Positions 26,110-36,028 of a stretch of 64,000 nucleotides of DNA are shown here, in pieces. Each line of letters starts with the position of its first letter. The first letter of the stretch is position 1. The position numbers and the translations under genes are program-made. This DNA is from Halobacteriovoraceae bacterium (GTDB lineage: Bacteria > Bdellovibrionota > Bacteriovoracia > Bacteriovoracales > Bacteriovoracaceae): the NCBI GenBank assembly GCA_002707495.1, contig PAMZ01000002.1, positions 62,001-126,000 of the forward strand, read 5' to 3'. The notes below the pieces were generated by a model that worked only from the letters and a program-made list of their open reading frames with translations, was not told where the DNA came from and did no database searches.

Positions 26110-28647
26110 ATGGATAAGTATCTCGTCATTGTAGAATCACCCACTAAGGCTAAGACGATTAGAAAGTTTCTTCCTAAGAACTATATAATAGAAGCCAGTA
26201 TGGGGCATGTTCGTGACCTCCCTCAATCTGCTTCGGATATTCCGACGAAATTAAAAAAAGAAGATTGGGCAAAATTAGGGGTTAACGTAAAGAAAGATTT
26301 TGAGCCGCTCTATGTTGTACCTAAGGGAAAATCAAAGATAGTCACAGCTCTTAGAAAAAAGATGAAAGAGTGCAAAATGATCTACCTCGCAACCGATGAG
26401 GATCGTGAGGGGGAAAGTATATCTTGGCATTTAATCCAGCTTTTAAAACCCAAAATTCCCGTTAAAAGAATGGTTTTTCATGAAATCACGAAAAAAGCGA
26501 TTCAAAAAGCCCTTGAGGACACCCGTGACTTAGACGAAAAATTGGTAAAAGCGCAAGAAGCTAGGCGAGTTCTGGATAGACTTTACGGCTACACACTTTC
26601 ACCTTTAATTTGGAAAAAAATCGCCTATGGCCTAAGTGCAGGTAGAGTTCAATCAGTAGGACTTCGCTTTATAGTTGAAAGAGAAAGAGAGAGAAGACGC
26701 TTTGTTAAGTCAGAATATTGGGACCTCAAAGCAACTCTAAATACCGGGAAAAATGATTTTGAAGCCAAGCTTACTTATGTTGATTCTAAAAGAATAGCGA
26801 CTGGAAAAGATTTCGATCCAGAGACTGGAAAGCTCATTAAAAAAGATCTCGTTCATATAAATGAAAAGATGGCCTCTGATCTTCACGCAAAATTCAAAAA
26901 GGGAGATTGGAAAGTAGTCTCTATCGAAGAGAAAGAAAGTCAAACAAGACCTACGAGACCCTTTATTACATCAAGTCTTCAGATGGAAGGAATTCGAAAG
27001 CTTGGTATGAGTGCTAAGCAGACCATGCGAACAGCCCAGAAATTATATGAAGAAGGTCTCATCACTTATATGAGAACGGATTCACCTAATCTTTCTCAAG
27101 AGGCCATAAAAGGTGCAAGAGATTCAGTTTCTGAACTTTATGGAGATGATTACCTTTCGGATAAACCAAGACAATATAAAACTAAGGATAGCGCCGCTCA
27201 AGAAGCTCACGAGGCGATTAGACCCGCGGGTGCAAGCTTTCAACATCCCGATAAGATTGGGCTTACGGGGAAAGAAAAGGCTTTATACGAGTTAATTTGG
27301 AAAAGAACACTTGCCTCACAGATGAAAGAGGCGACAAAAAGTAATATGCAGGTAAAAATTGAAGTGGATGGTGCTCAATTTAATGCTAACGGCTCTAGAA
27401 TTGTTTTTCCAGGTTTCTTGAGAGTTTATGTTGAAGGCTCTGATGATCCTGAAGCTGCCTTAGACGATAAAGAAGTTATTCTTCCAAAAATGGAAGAGGG
27501 ACAATCATTAAAATGTGCGGATCTGGAAAAACTTAGCCATGAGACTAAACCGCCTGCTAGATTTACTGAAGCCAGTCTTGTTCAAAGACTTGAAAAAGAA
27601 GGAGTCGGTCGTCCTTCAACTTATGCTTCTATTATTGCAACTATTCAAGATCGTGGATATGTAAGAAAAGAGGGATCAGCTTTGATTCCATCTTTTACGG
27701 GAATGGCGGTGGTTCAGCTTTTGGAGAATCACTTTCAGCAATTTGTGGATTATAGTTTTACAAGTGAGATGGAAGAAAAGCTGGATATGATCGCAGAAGG
27801 TAATGAAGACCATTTAAAATACCTAAAAGGTTTTTATAGTGGAGCCAAGGGGCTTAAGAAAAAAGTCGAAAATGAAGAAAAATCGATTAAGCCAGATGAT
27901 AGCCGAACCATTAAACTTGAGGGTGTTAATGGGAAAGTTGATGTTAAAGTCGGACGTTACGGGCCGTATGTTATCTCTCATGGTAAAGGTAAAGATGAAG
28001 TTCATGCATCAATTCCAGAAGATATTGCACCAGCTGACCTTAAAGATACCGATATAGATGAACTTATTGAAATGAGTAAAAAAGGACCTGAACCAATTGG
28101 ACATCATCCTGATAATAGTGAGCCCATTTTCTGTCTAGTGGGTCGTTATGGTCCATACCTTCAATTGGGTGAAGTAACTGAAGATAACCCTAAGCCAAGA
28201 CGTGCAAGTCTGCCTAAGGAATACACTCCTAAGACAATTGATATGGCCATGGCTGTTAAGTTATTATCTCTTCCAAGAGAGCTAGGCTTACATCCAGAGA
28301 CTAAGAAGATGGTAGCTGCCAATATTGGTAAGTTTGGCCCCTACGTCATGCATGATGGTGAGTTTAGGTCTTTGAAGAAAGAAGATAATGTTTACGAAGT
28401 AGAGCTTCCTCGAGCGCTTGAAATTCTGGCAATGCCAAAATTTGGGAGAGGAGGAACTGTGGTTAAAGATTTCGGTAAAGTAGAGTCTCTGAAAAAGTCA
28501 GTAAAAATAGTAGACGGAAAATATGGTCTCTATATAAAAGCTGGGACGAAAAATTACGCAATGCCGGATGAATGGAAGAAAGACGAAGTTGTAAAGAAGC
28601 TTAAAGAGGCAGAAGTCGTTAAATTTATTAAAGAAAATAGTAAGTAA
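26110..28647 (+). CDS. topA: DNA topoisomerase I (type IA)
   Basis: TopA relaxes negative supercoils by passing a strand through a transient 5'-phosphotyrosine break. The TOPRIM domain spans about 3-115, with Glu9 in VESPTKAKTI and the DxD pair at 96-98 (ATDEDREGE). The active-site Tyr is Tyr320 in LITYMRTDS. The C-terminal third has no C4 zinc ribbons; it carries repeats of the form VGRYGPYV, VGRYGPYLQLG, GKFGPYVMHDG and GKYGLYIKAG, the zinc-free C-terminal repeat type known from several phyla. The length is 845 residues. The ribosome site is weak. Confidence 0.96.
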   Translation: MDKYLVIVESPTKAKTIRKFLPKNYIIEASMGHVRDLPQSASDIPTKLKKEDWAKLGVNVKKDFEPLYVVPKGKSKIVTALRKKMKECKMIYLATDEDREGESISWHLIQLLKPKIPVKRMVFHEITKKAIQKALEDTRDLDEKLVKAQEARRVLDRLYGYTLSPLIWKKIAYGLSAGRVQSVGLRFIVERERERRRFVKSEYWDLKATLNTGKNDFEAKLTYVDSKRIATGKDFDPETGKLIKKDLVHINEKMASDLHAKFKKGDWKVVSIEEKESQTRPTRPFITSSLQMEGIRKLGMSAKQTMRTAQKLYEEGLITYMRTDSPNLSQEAIKGARDSVSELYGDDYLSDKPRQYKTKDSAAQEAHEAIRPAGASFQHPDKIGLTGKEKALYELIWKRTLASQMKEATKSNMQVKIEVDGAQFNANGSRIVFPGFLRVYVEGSDDPEAALDDKEVILPKMEEGQSLKCADLEKLSHETKPPARFTEASLVQRLEKEGVGRPSTYASIIATIQDRGYVRKEGSALIPSFTGMAVVQLLENHFQQFVDYSFTSEMEEKLDMIAEGNEDHLKYLKGFYSGAKGLKKKVENEEKSIKPDDSRTIKLEGVNGKVDVKVGRYGPYVISHGKGKDEVHASIPEDIAPADLKDTDIDELIEMSKKGPEPIGHHPDNSEPIFCLVGRYGPYLQLGEVTEDNPKPRRASLPKEYTPKTIDMAMAVKLLSLPRELGLHPETKKMVAANIGKFGPYVMHDGEFRSLKKEDNVYEVELPRALEILAMPKFGRGGTVVKDFGKVESLKKSVKIVDGKYGLYIKAGTKNYAMPDEWKKDEVVKKLKEAEVVKFIKENSK

Positions 28648-28665
28648 TTCAGTGCACTTTAGCTG

Positions 28666-28694
28666 TTGACTTATTGGCGCTAAGTTCTTATATT
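28666..28694 (+). promoter_or_regulatory. Sigma-70 type promoter of rpmE
   Basis: TTGACT (28666-28671) and TATATT (28689-28694) are separated by exactly 17 bp, and the -10 box lies 63 nt before the rpmE ATG. This is one of the best promoter matches in the window. Confidence 0.75.
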
Positions 28695-28757
28695 TCTGTG
28701 CCTTAAGACAAAACATTGTACATTTAAATTTGTACGTAAAATATAGAGGATATTGCA

Positions 28758-29006
28758 ATGAAAAAAGACATCCATCCTGAATATCGTGAAGTACTTTTCC
28801 ACGATATCGCTGCAGATGACAAGTTTATAACAAGATCAACAATTGAAGCGAAAGATACAATCGATCACGAAGGAACAACTTATCCCTACGTAAAAGTAGA
28901 TATCTCAGCAGCTTCTCATCCTTTCTACACTGGAACTCAGAAGATTCTTGATACAGAGGGAAGAGTTGATAAATTTAAGAAGAAATACGCAAGACGTCGT
29001 TCTTAG
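28758..29006 (+). CDS. rpmE2: 50S ribosomal protein L31, type B (zinc-free)
   Basis: An 82-residue protein with the L31 pattern: [15 protein letters not shown] at the start, [11 protein letters not shown]-like sequence (here [11 protein letters not shown]), and [12 protein letters not shown] at the end. The zinc-binding cysteines of the C+ form are absent and the length is that of type B (YkgM-like), which in many bacteria replaces the zinc form under zinc limitation. Here no zinc-type paralogue is visible in the window, so it may be the only L31. It has its own promoter and terminator. Confidence 0.93.
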   Translation: MKKDIHPEYREVLFHDIAADDKFITRSTIEAKDTIDHEGTTYPYVKVDISAASHPFYTGTQKILDTEGRVDKFKKKYARRRS

Positions 29007-29061
29007 TCTTTTTCTTAAGATAGCTTAAATTTCTCTAAACCTAAGGTTAGGTTTTTCATAC

Positions 29062-29093
29062 AAAGAGGTCTCCACTGTGGAGACCTTTTTTTT
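29062..29093 (+). terminator. Rho-independent terminator of rpmE
   Basis: AGGTCTCCA (29066-29074) pairs with TGGAGACCT (29078-29086) around a 3-nt loop, flanked by As on the 5' side and a T-run to 29093. Confidence 0.93.
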
Positions 29094-29120
29094 GTCCTGC
29101 TCGCTTGCTTTTGCTACACT
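29092..29120 (+). promoter_or_regulatory. Probable promoter of the alpha-2-macroglobulin gene, extended -10
   Basis: TTGTCC (29092-29097) and TACACT (29115-29120) are 17 bp apart. TG at 29112-29113 gives an extended -10 (TTGCTACACT). The -35 box sits directly behind the T-run of the rpmE terminator. Confidence 0.5.
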
Positions 29121-29147
29121 TTTGACAGACTCAATGAAAGGAATCTT

Positions 29148-32100
29148 ATGAAGTGGCTACTCACGCTGATCTTAGTATTACTTACCCATCCCAGTTTTTC
29201 TCAAGATAATGGTCCACAATTCAAAGATAAATCTTGGATTCAATCAGACCTTTGGAAGCCAGTTCAAAAACTAATTGATGAACAAAAATTTAAAGCAGCT
29301 CGCGATTATCTGATCAAAAATAAATCAGACTTTGTTAAAGACGAAAAAAATTGGACCATTCTCTTAATTCAAGTTCAACGGCTGAGCATGGCTTTGGGTG
29401 AAGCAGAGAGTTCTGTTGAAAATTTTAAAAAAGAGAATTGGCCTCAAAGTTCAAACTCCCAATTCATTTTAAAACTGTATTATGCACAAACTCTGCTCAA
29501 TTATTACCAAACCTATAGTTGGGAAATCAATCAACGAGAACAAATCAATAGTGATAATAAACTTGATTTAAAAAAATGGTCAAAAGAAGACATATTTAGA
29601 GAAATTCAAAAGACACTTCATTCTGTATGGTTAAAAAGAGAGCAGATGGGCGTTATAAGTTTGGATGTCTTTGCAAGTTTTATCGATCGAGGAAATTATC
29701 CAAGAGATATTAGAGGCACATTGAGAGACGCATTCACCTATTTTTATGCCTCCTTTTTAGAAAATACTCAGTTTTGGTCAGCGGCACAAAATAATGACAA
29801 ACAATTATTAAGCTTAGACAAACTTTTAGAAAAATCTGATGGTAAGTTGGAGTTGATATCTGATCACCCTCTTGAAAAAATCAATAAGCTTCTTTCTGAC
29901 CTAGAAGACTGGCATTGGAGAGGCGATAGGGTGGGTGCTCTTTTAGAGGCACGTTTTCAAAAAATAAGAGTTTTGATGCAAAACTTTACGGGAGATGAGC
30001 AAAAACAATTGATGGCCGATTTCCTTAAAAAGTATCTACGAGACTATAAAATTAATCATTGGTGGAGCGAAGGAACCTATTTGAGGGCTTTGTTAGTTTC
30101 TGAGAAATCTGACTCAGACTCCTATATACGGGCCAGGAAATTAGCTTTGGAGTCAGTAAAAGCTCATTCAAAGTCTTTGGGAGCAAAAAGGGCCAAGTCT
30201 TTAATCTCAAAAATTGAACAACCTTTATTGCAGGTAAATCATTTAAAATGGGATAGCTCGAATCGAAGTACTATCGAGATTCGTTATAAAAATTGGAAAA
30301 AGGTTTATTTCAGGGCCTATAAATTTAACCCCGTTAAGTGGTTTGTGGGAAAAAAGTCTCACGCTCTACCACGATTGAAAGAAGCCCTAGGTTTTATTCA
30401 AAAAAACAAAAGTTTTAAAAATTGGTCTGTAGATCTACCTGATCCCGGTGATTTCAAAGAGCATAAAAAATTGGAAGTTCCCCCTTTCAAAGAAAAGGGC
30501 TTCTATTTAGTCCACCTCTCAGCGGACCCAAGTTTTAAGAAAAAAAAGAACCTAATGGGGATAGCCTATTTGAATATAACTGACCTTCACCCAGTCCTTA
30601 AATCAGAAAAAGAGGGATCAAGATTAAAAGTTCTCAATTCTCTAACGGGTGAAGTGGAGCCGGATGTTAAGGTGACTCTTTATGAGCTAAACTGGCAAGA
30701 TGGTATTGAAAAAGATGAACAAGCTCGTACGGATGAAAAGGGAGAACTTCTTTTTACCAAATCCTGGATTAATTTTGATCGATATGCAAAATTTTATACT
30801 TTAGAAAAAAAAGGAGACTTTCTTCTTAATGATCGAAATTTTCGAATTTACCCCACAGGCAGCAACACTACTAAACACGATAGATCCCTAATCTTTACCG
30901 ATCGTAGTATTTATCGACCAGGGCAAAAAATTCAGTTTAAAGTTTTGGCCTATACAGATCGCTCAGCACAATTTGAACTACCAAAGCCTATGGTAGATAA
31001 ACCTATTGTGGTTAAACTCCATGACGGCAATGGTGAGGTGGTCTCAGAGAAAACTCTTAAGGCTAATAAGTTTGGAACCGTTGCTGGGGAATTTGATATT
31101 CCTAAAGGAAGGTTTTTAGGTGAATGGAGAATCACTACAGCTCCTCAAGGTTTTTCTTCAATAAAGGTAGAGGAGTATAAGAGACCTACATTTTTAGTGG
31201 AATTAAATGACGCACTTGGAGAACTTAAATTTAATAAAAAGGCTAGTTTTAAGGGTAATGTAAAATATTATTTCGGCCTTCCTGTTAAAGGAGCGCGTGT
31301 AAAGTTTTTGGTGAAAAGAACTAAAAATTATCCCTATTGGTATTGGTGGTGGTATCCCCGCCAATCAGAAAATCCTCAAATTGTAGAACAGGGACAAATA
31401 CAAACAGATGAAAAAGGAGAGTTCTTAGTCTCATTTACTCCTCGTGCAAACGATTCATTTAAGGGGGTGACCTATAACTATTCAGTGGAAGTAGAAGTTT
31501 TAAACGAGGGAGGGGAAACGGCGAGTGTTGAGAAAATATATCAGATAGGAAGTGTTGCTGTGACTGCTTCACTTGAACATGAGAAAGTCCTTTTTCCGGG
31601 CAGTGAACAACTACAACTCCAAATTCGAAGAGAGGATCTTAATGGCGCTGCTCTTGGAGGGAAAGCGAATTTAAAGGTATTCAAATTAAATCAGCCCAAT
31701 GAGACATTATCACCTACAGAGCAGGCTCTTTTTTATGGAGATAATATTCCAAGTGAATTCAAAACGAAAGACGATTTGAGAAGATCGAGATGGCAGTCTG
31801 AAGCGAACGCGTATACCATCTTAAAATCATGGGGTGAAGACAAGTTAGTGGCTAGTAAAAATCTTAACCATGGCGACAATGGGAAAGTCGTTGAGACAAT
31901 AAAGAAACTATCTCCAGGAGCCTATCGAATAAAATACGCAACGAAAGATAAATACGGCGGGGTGTTTGAGAGTCAAAGTGAATTCATTGTGTTGGGAAAA
32001 AATCAAAAACTAAATCTTCCTTTTTTGTTTGAAGTGGATAGAGAATCAGCCCAGATAGGAGATATTGTCACTATTGTTATGAAATCAGGCTTTAGTCAGC

Positions 32101-35100
32101 AGAAACTTTATTTTGAACTTTTTATTAAAGACAAGAAAATTATGAATGAGGTCTATACGGGAGAGAAAATAATAAAATACAGAATAGCCAAAAGAGATCT
32201 CGGGGGAATTTCTGTAAGACTGTACACGGTCATAGACCATCAATTCATTGCTGAGACAAAAACCATCAAAGTTCCCTTTTACTCGAAGCAGTTAGATCTT
32301 TCTTGGGAGAGAATTAGAAAAAAGATTTACCCTGGAGTTGAACAGTCTTGGACTTTAAAGATTAAATCGAAAAATGAGAAAGGGGAATTGAAGCAACTTG
32401 ATCAACTTGCTGAAGTCCTCACATATATGTTTGATAAAAGTCTTGATTCATTTACTTCCCATAATCCACCCGAGTTAGCTGCTAAGCCTTCAGTGAGAGC
32501 TCAGCCGATATATACGACTCAAAACTCCATGCAATCTGGACAGTACAATAGTTCCGGCTGGGCCACTCAATTTTATGGTGAAAATTTGGTGATGGATAAG
32601 TTAGAGGTCTTTTCAAAGTGGGGGATTGGCGGTTTTGGGAGGTGGATGCATTTAGGTTCTCCTAAACGAGCTGGTGGTATGAGGGCTGGTATGCATTTTA
32701 AAAATGCAGTAATGGAAAGTGTAGCATTCGATTCTGCTGAAGCTCCTCAGTCGAGAGGGATGGAAGTAAAGGCAAAATCTACAGAGGAATCTTCTTCAAA
32801 AGAAAACTCTTTGCCTAAAACTAAACCTGTTAAAAATCAACTGAGATCAAATTTTTCAGAAACCGCTTTTTTTCAACCTCAACTTATATCCAAGAAAAAT
32901 GGAGAATTGGAGGTGAAATTCAAGACACCTGACAACTTAACATCATATAATGTCTGGGCGATAGCGGCGACAAAAGATTTAGACTTTGGAATGATTAACA
33001 CAACAGTTGAGGCTGCTAAAGACTTGATGGTGCGCACCTATCTTCCTCGGTTTGTAAGAGAGGGCGATCTGATTGAAGTTAAGGCTGTGGTGGATAATGC
33101 GAGTGATAAGACTTTAGAAGGGGAGTTTTATTTTCAAATAAATGACCCTACTTCTCAAAGTGATTTGTCGAAAGAATTTAAGCTCGAATCATCTTACTTA
33201 AAAGGAGTTCGTTATAAACTTTCTCCCGGGAAGTCAAAGACCTATAAAATCAATCTTCAAGTGCCTTTTAATAAATTAGGAGAAGTTGAAATAAAGGCTC
33301 GTGCCAAAACTAGCGACTTTAGTGATGCAGAAGTGAAGTCCTTTCCTATTCTTCCTAGTCGAATTCACTTAGCTCAATCTCGCTTTGTGACACTTAAAAA
33401 CCAAGAAAAAAGAGATTTAGTCTTTAAAGATATGCTCTCTTCAGATAAAAGTCTGATTCATGATTCACTTATCTTAAAACTCGACGCTCAGCTTTTTTAT
33501 TCAGTATTGTCTGCGCTTCCGTATATCGTAGATTATCCGTATGAGTGTTCCGAACAAACAGTAAATAAGTACGTCACAACGGCGATTTTATCCCATACTT
33601 ATAAAGATTTTCCTTCAGTCGCAAAAATGGCGCAAAAGATGTCTTCTCGAAAGACTCAGTATGAAAAGATGAATGAGAATGATCCCAATCGTAAAATGGG
33701 TCTAGAGGAGACTCCTTGGTTACGTCAATCAAGAGGCGAAGGAGGCGAGCCTGAGGATCTTCTCAATATGTTGAAGCCTCGTATGGTTAAATATCAAAAA
33801 GACGTCTCGCTCAATAAGCTTTTAAAACTTCAATATAAAGATGGTGGCTTTTCTTGGTTTCCTGGAGGCAAACCCTCTTTTTATATGACGAAGTACGTCC
33901 TTTATAGCTTTGCCAAGGCGTCAGAATTTGGAGTTGAGGTTCCCAAAACCAGTATTAAAAATGCTTTTACCTTTACGAAGGCTGAGTTTGGGAGAAAAAT
34001 CGATTGGTGTATAACCCATGAAAGTTGTTGGGAGTGGATAACGTTTTTAAATTTTATTATGTCTAGCTACCCAGATCCATCTTATTTTTCACACGCTTTC
34101 AGTAAAGCCGATCGAGAGAAAATGTTGAATCACTCTTTTAACTACTGGAAGAAGCATTCACCTCAACTGAAAGGTATGTTGGCGCTTACTCTTGAGCGCG
34201 AAAAGAGACATAATGATGCGGTATTAGTTTTGGATTCAGTCATGGATTCTGCCAGAGAAGAGAGAGATCTAGGCGTTTTTTGGGCTCCAGAAGACAGATC
34301 TTGGTTATGGTATAATGACACTATTGAAACTCATTCATTTGCTTTAAGGGCCTTAATGGAAATCAGGCCTAAAGATGAGAGAAGACACGGATTAGTGCAA
34401 TGGCTATTTCTCAATAAGAAACTGAATCATTGGAAGTCTACCCGTGCCACCGCAGAAGTCATGTATTCTTTATTGCATTATTTGAAGGCAGAAAATTTAG
34501 TCGGCTCCCAGGAAAGAGCAAAAATCAAAATAGGTGATATAGAAAAAGAGTTCGTATTTGATCCAGAGGAATTTTCGGGCAAAGATAATTTCGTTGTCGT
34601 AAAAGGAAGTGATGTAAAACCTAAAAAAATGCATAAAATCGAGGTCGAACAAAAAACCAAAGGAATGATGTTTGCTTCTGCAACTTGGCATTTTTCCACG
34701 GAAAAATTACCTGAAGAAAATAGAGGTGATTTTTTCTCGGTAGATCGAAAGTATTACAAACGAGTGGCCAAAGCTGGAAAAATGACTCTCATGCCACTTA
34801 GCGAGGGTGCTAAAATAGAAGTTGGTGATCAAATTGAAGTTCAAATTTCTATTCGATCCAAGCATGCTGCTGAGTATGTTCACTTGCGAGACCCTAGGCC
34901 TGCTGGATTTGAACCAGAATCACAGGTTAGCGGCTATAAATGGGATTTAGGTTTGATTAGGTATGAAGAAATGAGAGACTCTGGGATTAATTTTTTCTTT
35001 GAGAATCTACCGGCAGGGGAGTTTACATTAAAGCATAGGATGAGGGCCAATCTTGCGGGGAAATTTAGAACCCACCCTGCCACTCTTCAATCGGTGTATG

Positions 35101-35150
35101 CACCAGAGTTTGTGGGGTACTCCAGTGGAGAAACGATAGAAGTTAAATAA
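29148..35150 (+). CDS. Bacterial alpha-2-macroglobulin family protein with thioester site
   Basis: Bacterial A2M proteins trap attacking proteases in the periplasm. This one is exactly 2000 residues, with a signal peptide cut near PSFSQ and no lipobox. The MG2-type signature TDRSIYRPGQKIQFKV marks the macroglobulin array. The thioester motif is CSEQ at Cys1467 (YPYECSEQT), which fits the CxEQ pattern, so covalent trapping should be possible. The complement-like helical domain follows (LLKLQYKDGGFSWF). A Gly/Ser/Met-rich low-conserved stretch around 1165-1230 may be the bait region or a linker. No penicillin-binding protein 1C gene, the usual partner, lies beside it. AAGGAA precedes the ATG. 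Confidence 0.9.
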   Translation: MKWLLTLILVLLTHPSFSQDNGPQFKDKSWIQSDLWKPVQKLIDEQKFKAARDYLIKNKSDFVKDEKNWTILLIQVQRLSMALGEAESSVENFKKENWPQSSNSQFILKLYYAQTLLNYYQTYSWEINQREQINSDNKLDLKKWSKEDIFREIQKTLHSVWLKREQMGVISLDVFASFIDRGNYPRDIRGTLRDAFTYFYASFLENTQFWSAAQNNDKQLLSLDKLLEKSDGKLELISDHPLEKINKLLSDLEDWHWRGDRVGALLEARFQKIRVLMQNFTGDEQKQLMADFLKKYLRDYKINHWWSEGTYLRALLVSEKSDSDSYIRARKLALESVKAHSKSLGAKRAKSLISKIEQPLLQVNHLKWDSSNRSTIEIRYKNWKKVYFRAYKFNPVKWFVGKKSHALPRLKEALGFIQKNKSFKNWSVDLPDPGDFKEHKKLEVPPFKEKGFYLVHLSADPSFKKKKNLMGIAYLNITDLHPVLKSEKEGSRLKVLNSLTGEVEPDVKVTLYELNWQDGIEKDEQARTDEKGELLFTKSWINFDRYAKFYTLEKKGDFLLNDRNFRIYPTGSNTTKHDRSLIFTDRSIYRPGQKIQFKVLAYTDRSAQFELPKPMVDKPIVVKLHDGNGEVVSEKTLKANKFGTVAGEFDIPKGRFLGEWRITTAPQGFSSIKVEEYKRPTFLVELNDALGELKFNKKASFKGNVKYYFGLPVKGARVKFLVKRTKNYPYWYWWWYPRQSENPQIVEQGQIQTDEKGEFLVSFTPRANDSFKGVTYNYSVEVEVLNEGGETASVEKIYQIGSVAVTASLEHEKVLFPGSEQLQLQIRREDLNGAALGGKANLKVFKLNQPNETLSPTEQALFYGDNIPSEFKTKDDLRRSRWQSEANAYTILKSWGEDKLVASKNLNHGDNGKVVETIKKLSPGAYRIKYATKDKYGGVFESQSEFIVLGKNQKLNLPFLFEVDRESAQIGDIVTIVMKSGFSQQKLYFELFIKDKKIMNEVYTGEKIIKYRIAKRDLGGISVRLYTVIDHQFIAETKTIKVPFYSKQLDLSWERIRKKIYPGVEQSWTLKIKSKNEKGELKQLDQLAEVLTYMFDKSLDSFTSHNPPELAAKPSVRAQPIYTTQNSMQSGQYNSSGWATQFYGENLVMDKLEVFSKWGIGGFGRWMHLGSPKRAGGMRAGMHFKNAVMESVAFDSAEAPQSRGMEVKAKSTEESSSKENSLPKTKPVKNQLRSNFSETAFFQPQLISKKNGELEVKFKTPDNLTSYNVWAIAATKDLDFGMINTTVEAAKDLMVRTYLPRFVREGDLIEVKAVVDNASDKTLEGEFYFQINDPTSQSDLSKEFKLESSYLKGVRYKLSPGKSKTYKINLQVPFNKLGEVEIKARAKTSDFSDAEVKSFPILPSRIHLAQSRFVTLKNQEKRDLVFKDMLSSDKSLIHDSLILKLDAQLFYSVLSALPYIVDYPYECSEQTVNKYVTTAILSHTYKDFPSVAKMAQKMSSRKTQYEKMNENDPNRKMGLEETPWLRQSRGEGGEPEDLLNMLKPRMVKYQKDVSLNKLLKLQYKDGGFSWFPGGKPSFYMTKYVLYSFAKASEFGVEVPKTSIKNAFTFTKAEFGRKIDWCITHESCWEWITFLNFIMSSYPDPSYFSHAFSKADREKMLNHSFNYWKKHSPQLKGMLALTLEREKRHNDAVLVLDSVMDSAREERDLGVFWAPEDRSWLWYNDTIETHSFALRALMEIRPKDERRHGLVQWLFLNKKLNHWKSTRATAEVMYSLLHYLKAENLVGSQERAKIKIGDIEKEFVFDPEEFSGKDNFVVVKGSDVKPKKMHKIEVEQKTKGMMFASATWHFSTEKLPEENRGDFFSVDRKYYKRVAKAGKMTLMPLSEGAKIEVGDQIEVQISIRSKHAAEYVHLRDPRPAGFEPESQVSGYKWDLGLIRYEEMRDSGINFFFENLPAGEFTLKHRMRANLAGKFRTHPATLQSVYAPEFVGYSSGETIEVK

Positions 35151-35151
35151 T

Positions 35152-35547
35152 TTAATGCAAGCACTTACCGTGGCGGACTTTAATATTTCTATAATGGGCA
35201 AAAATTAAACTAAGTGAGCCAAGAATAGTCAAAATATCTGCGGGCAATTTAATTGATTCGTGCAGGATAACACCGCCGAGGACCAAGCCAGCTCCTAAGA
35301 CAGCATAGGCCACAATATCTTTATGCCCATGTCTATGACAATGAGGGTAGACGGCTATGACCACAGTTATGACAACCACCACAGCAAAAATATCATGAAC
35401 GAGTTCATGACTTAGGAAGCTATGACCAAGTAGAGGGAGTCCAACTATCATTAAAGCTGTTATAATACAGTGGATGAGACATAGACTCGATGCGCAAATT
35501 CCGATTTTGTCTATAATTTCAGAGTTTTCCCTAGAGGTTTTTGACAT
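35152..35547 (-). CDS. MerC-domain membrane protein
   Basis: A 131-residue protein with about four membrane segments. The MerC pattern is clear: DKIGICASSLCLIHCIITALM, with CLIHC as the metal-site-like motif, then a histidine-rich loop (YPHCHRHGHKD) and GHILHE-like sequence (here GGVILHESIK). MerC proteins import mercury in some mer operons, but there is no merR, merT, merP or merA nearby. A role in other metal handling is more likely and remains inference. Its stop lies 1 bp from the A2M stop. Confidence 0.8.
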   Translation of the reverse strand: MSKTSRENSEIIDKIGICASSLCLIHCIITALMIVGLPLLGHSFLSHELVHDIFAVVVVITVVIAVYPHCHRHGHKDIVAYAVLGAGLVLGGVILHESIKLPADILTILGSLSLIFAHYRNIKVRHGKCLH

Positions 35548-35629
35548 CGACCGAATATAAGCAAGAAAACGAGTGATGAAAAGGATAAAATGCGAAGCGT
35601 AGAAATATTTTATAAGCTTAATTGGTACG

Positions 35630-35974
35630 TTAGGGCCTATAAACCCCTAAAAACACCGCTGCCAGGATAAAAATGAGATAAAGAAAACTTAGTTTACTGG
35701 CAATTTTAGGCAGAAATTTGGCCATAAGAATCGGAAGAGCAGTTGCAATCAAAAGACATCCAAGCTTAGCGTATATCCAGACGGGGTAGGTATCATCCGC
35801 CCTCATATCCAGTCGTTCCATACTCATAACACCCGAAACTAACATCATAATCGAGCAAAAGAGGTATAAAAATTTATTGAGTTTAGGCTTTGGATTATAG
35901 GACATCATCATCAAAGAATAGATAAGCAAGGCAGTCATCAGATGGTGGAGAAATTTAATATCAAAATAAGTCAT
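35630..35974 (-). CDS. Small integral membrane protein, unknown function
   Basis: The 114-residue protein appears to have four membrane segments, starting with FLHHLMTALLIYSLMMM and ending with FLYLIFILAAVFLGVYRP. His and Lys residues near the first helix and the general layout recall SirB-like or cytochrome-associated small membrane proteins, but the match is not good enough to name it. I start it at ATG 35974, because upstream extension of the frame runs into the coding region of the divergent aldehyde dehydrogenase. No clear ribosome site precedes it. It may be cotranscribed with the MerC-like gene 82 bp downstream. Confidence 0.62.
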   Translation of the reverse strand: MTYFDIKFLHHLMTALLIYSLMMMSYNPKPKLNKFLYLFCSIMMLVSGVMSMERLDMRADDTYPVWIYAKLGCLLIATALPILMAKFLPKIASKLSFLYLIFILAAVFLGVYRP

Positions 35975-36028
35975 GTATGATTTATTATCGGGAAAACATA
36001 TGTGAAACTTGATTCTCAGGAGATTAGA

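Noticed and set aside
26110-28647. TopA lacking zinc ribbons as a novelty
   Set aside because: Zinc-free C-terminal repeats are a known TopA form in several phyla.
28758-29006. L31 without zinc cysteines as a zinc-starvation gene
   Set aside because: No Zur-box-like site was seen, and the strong promoter suggests constitutive use.
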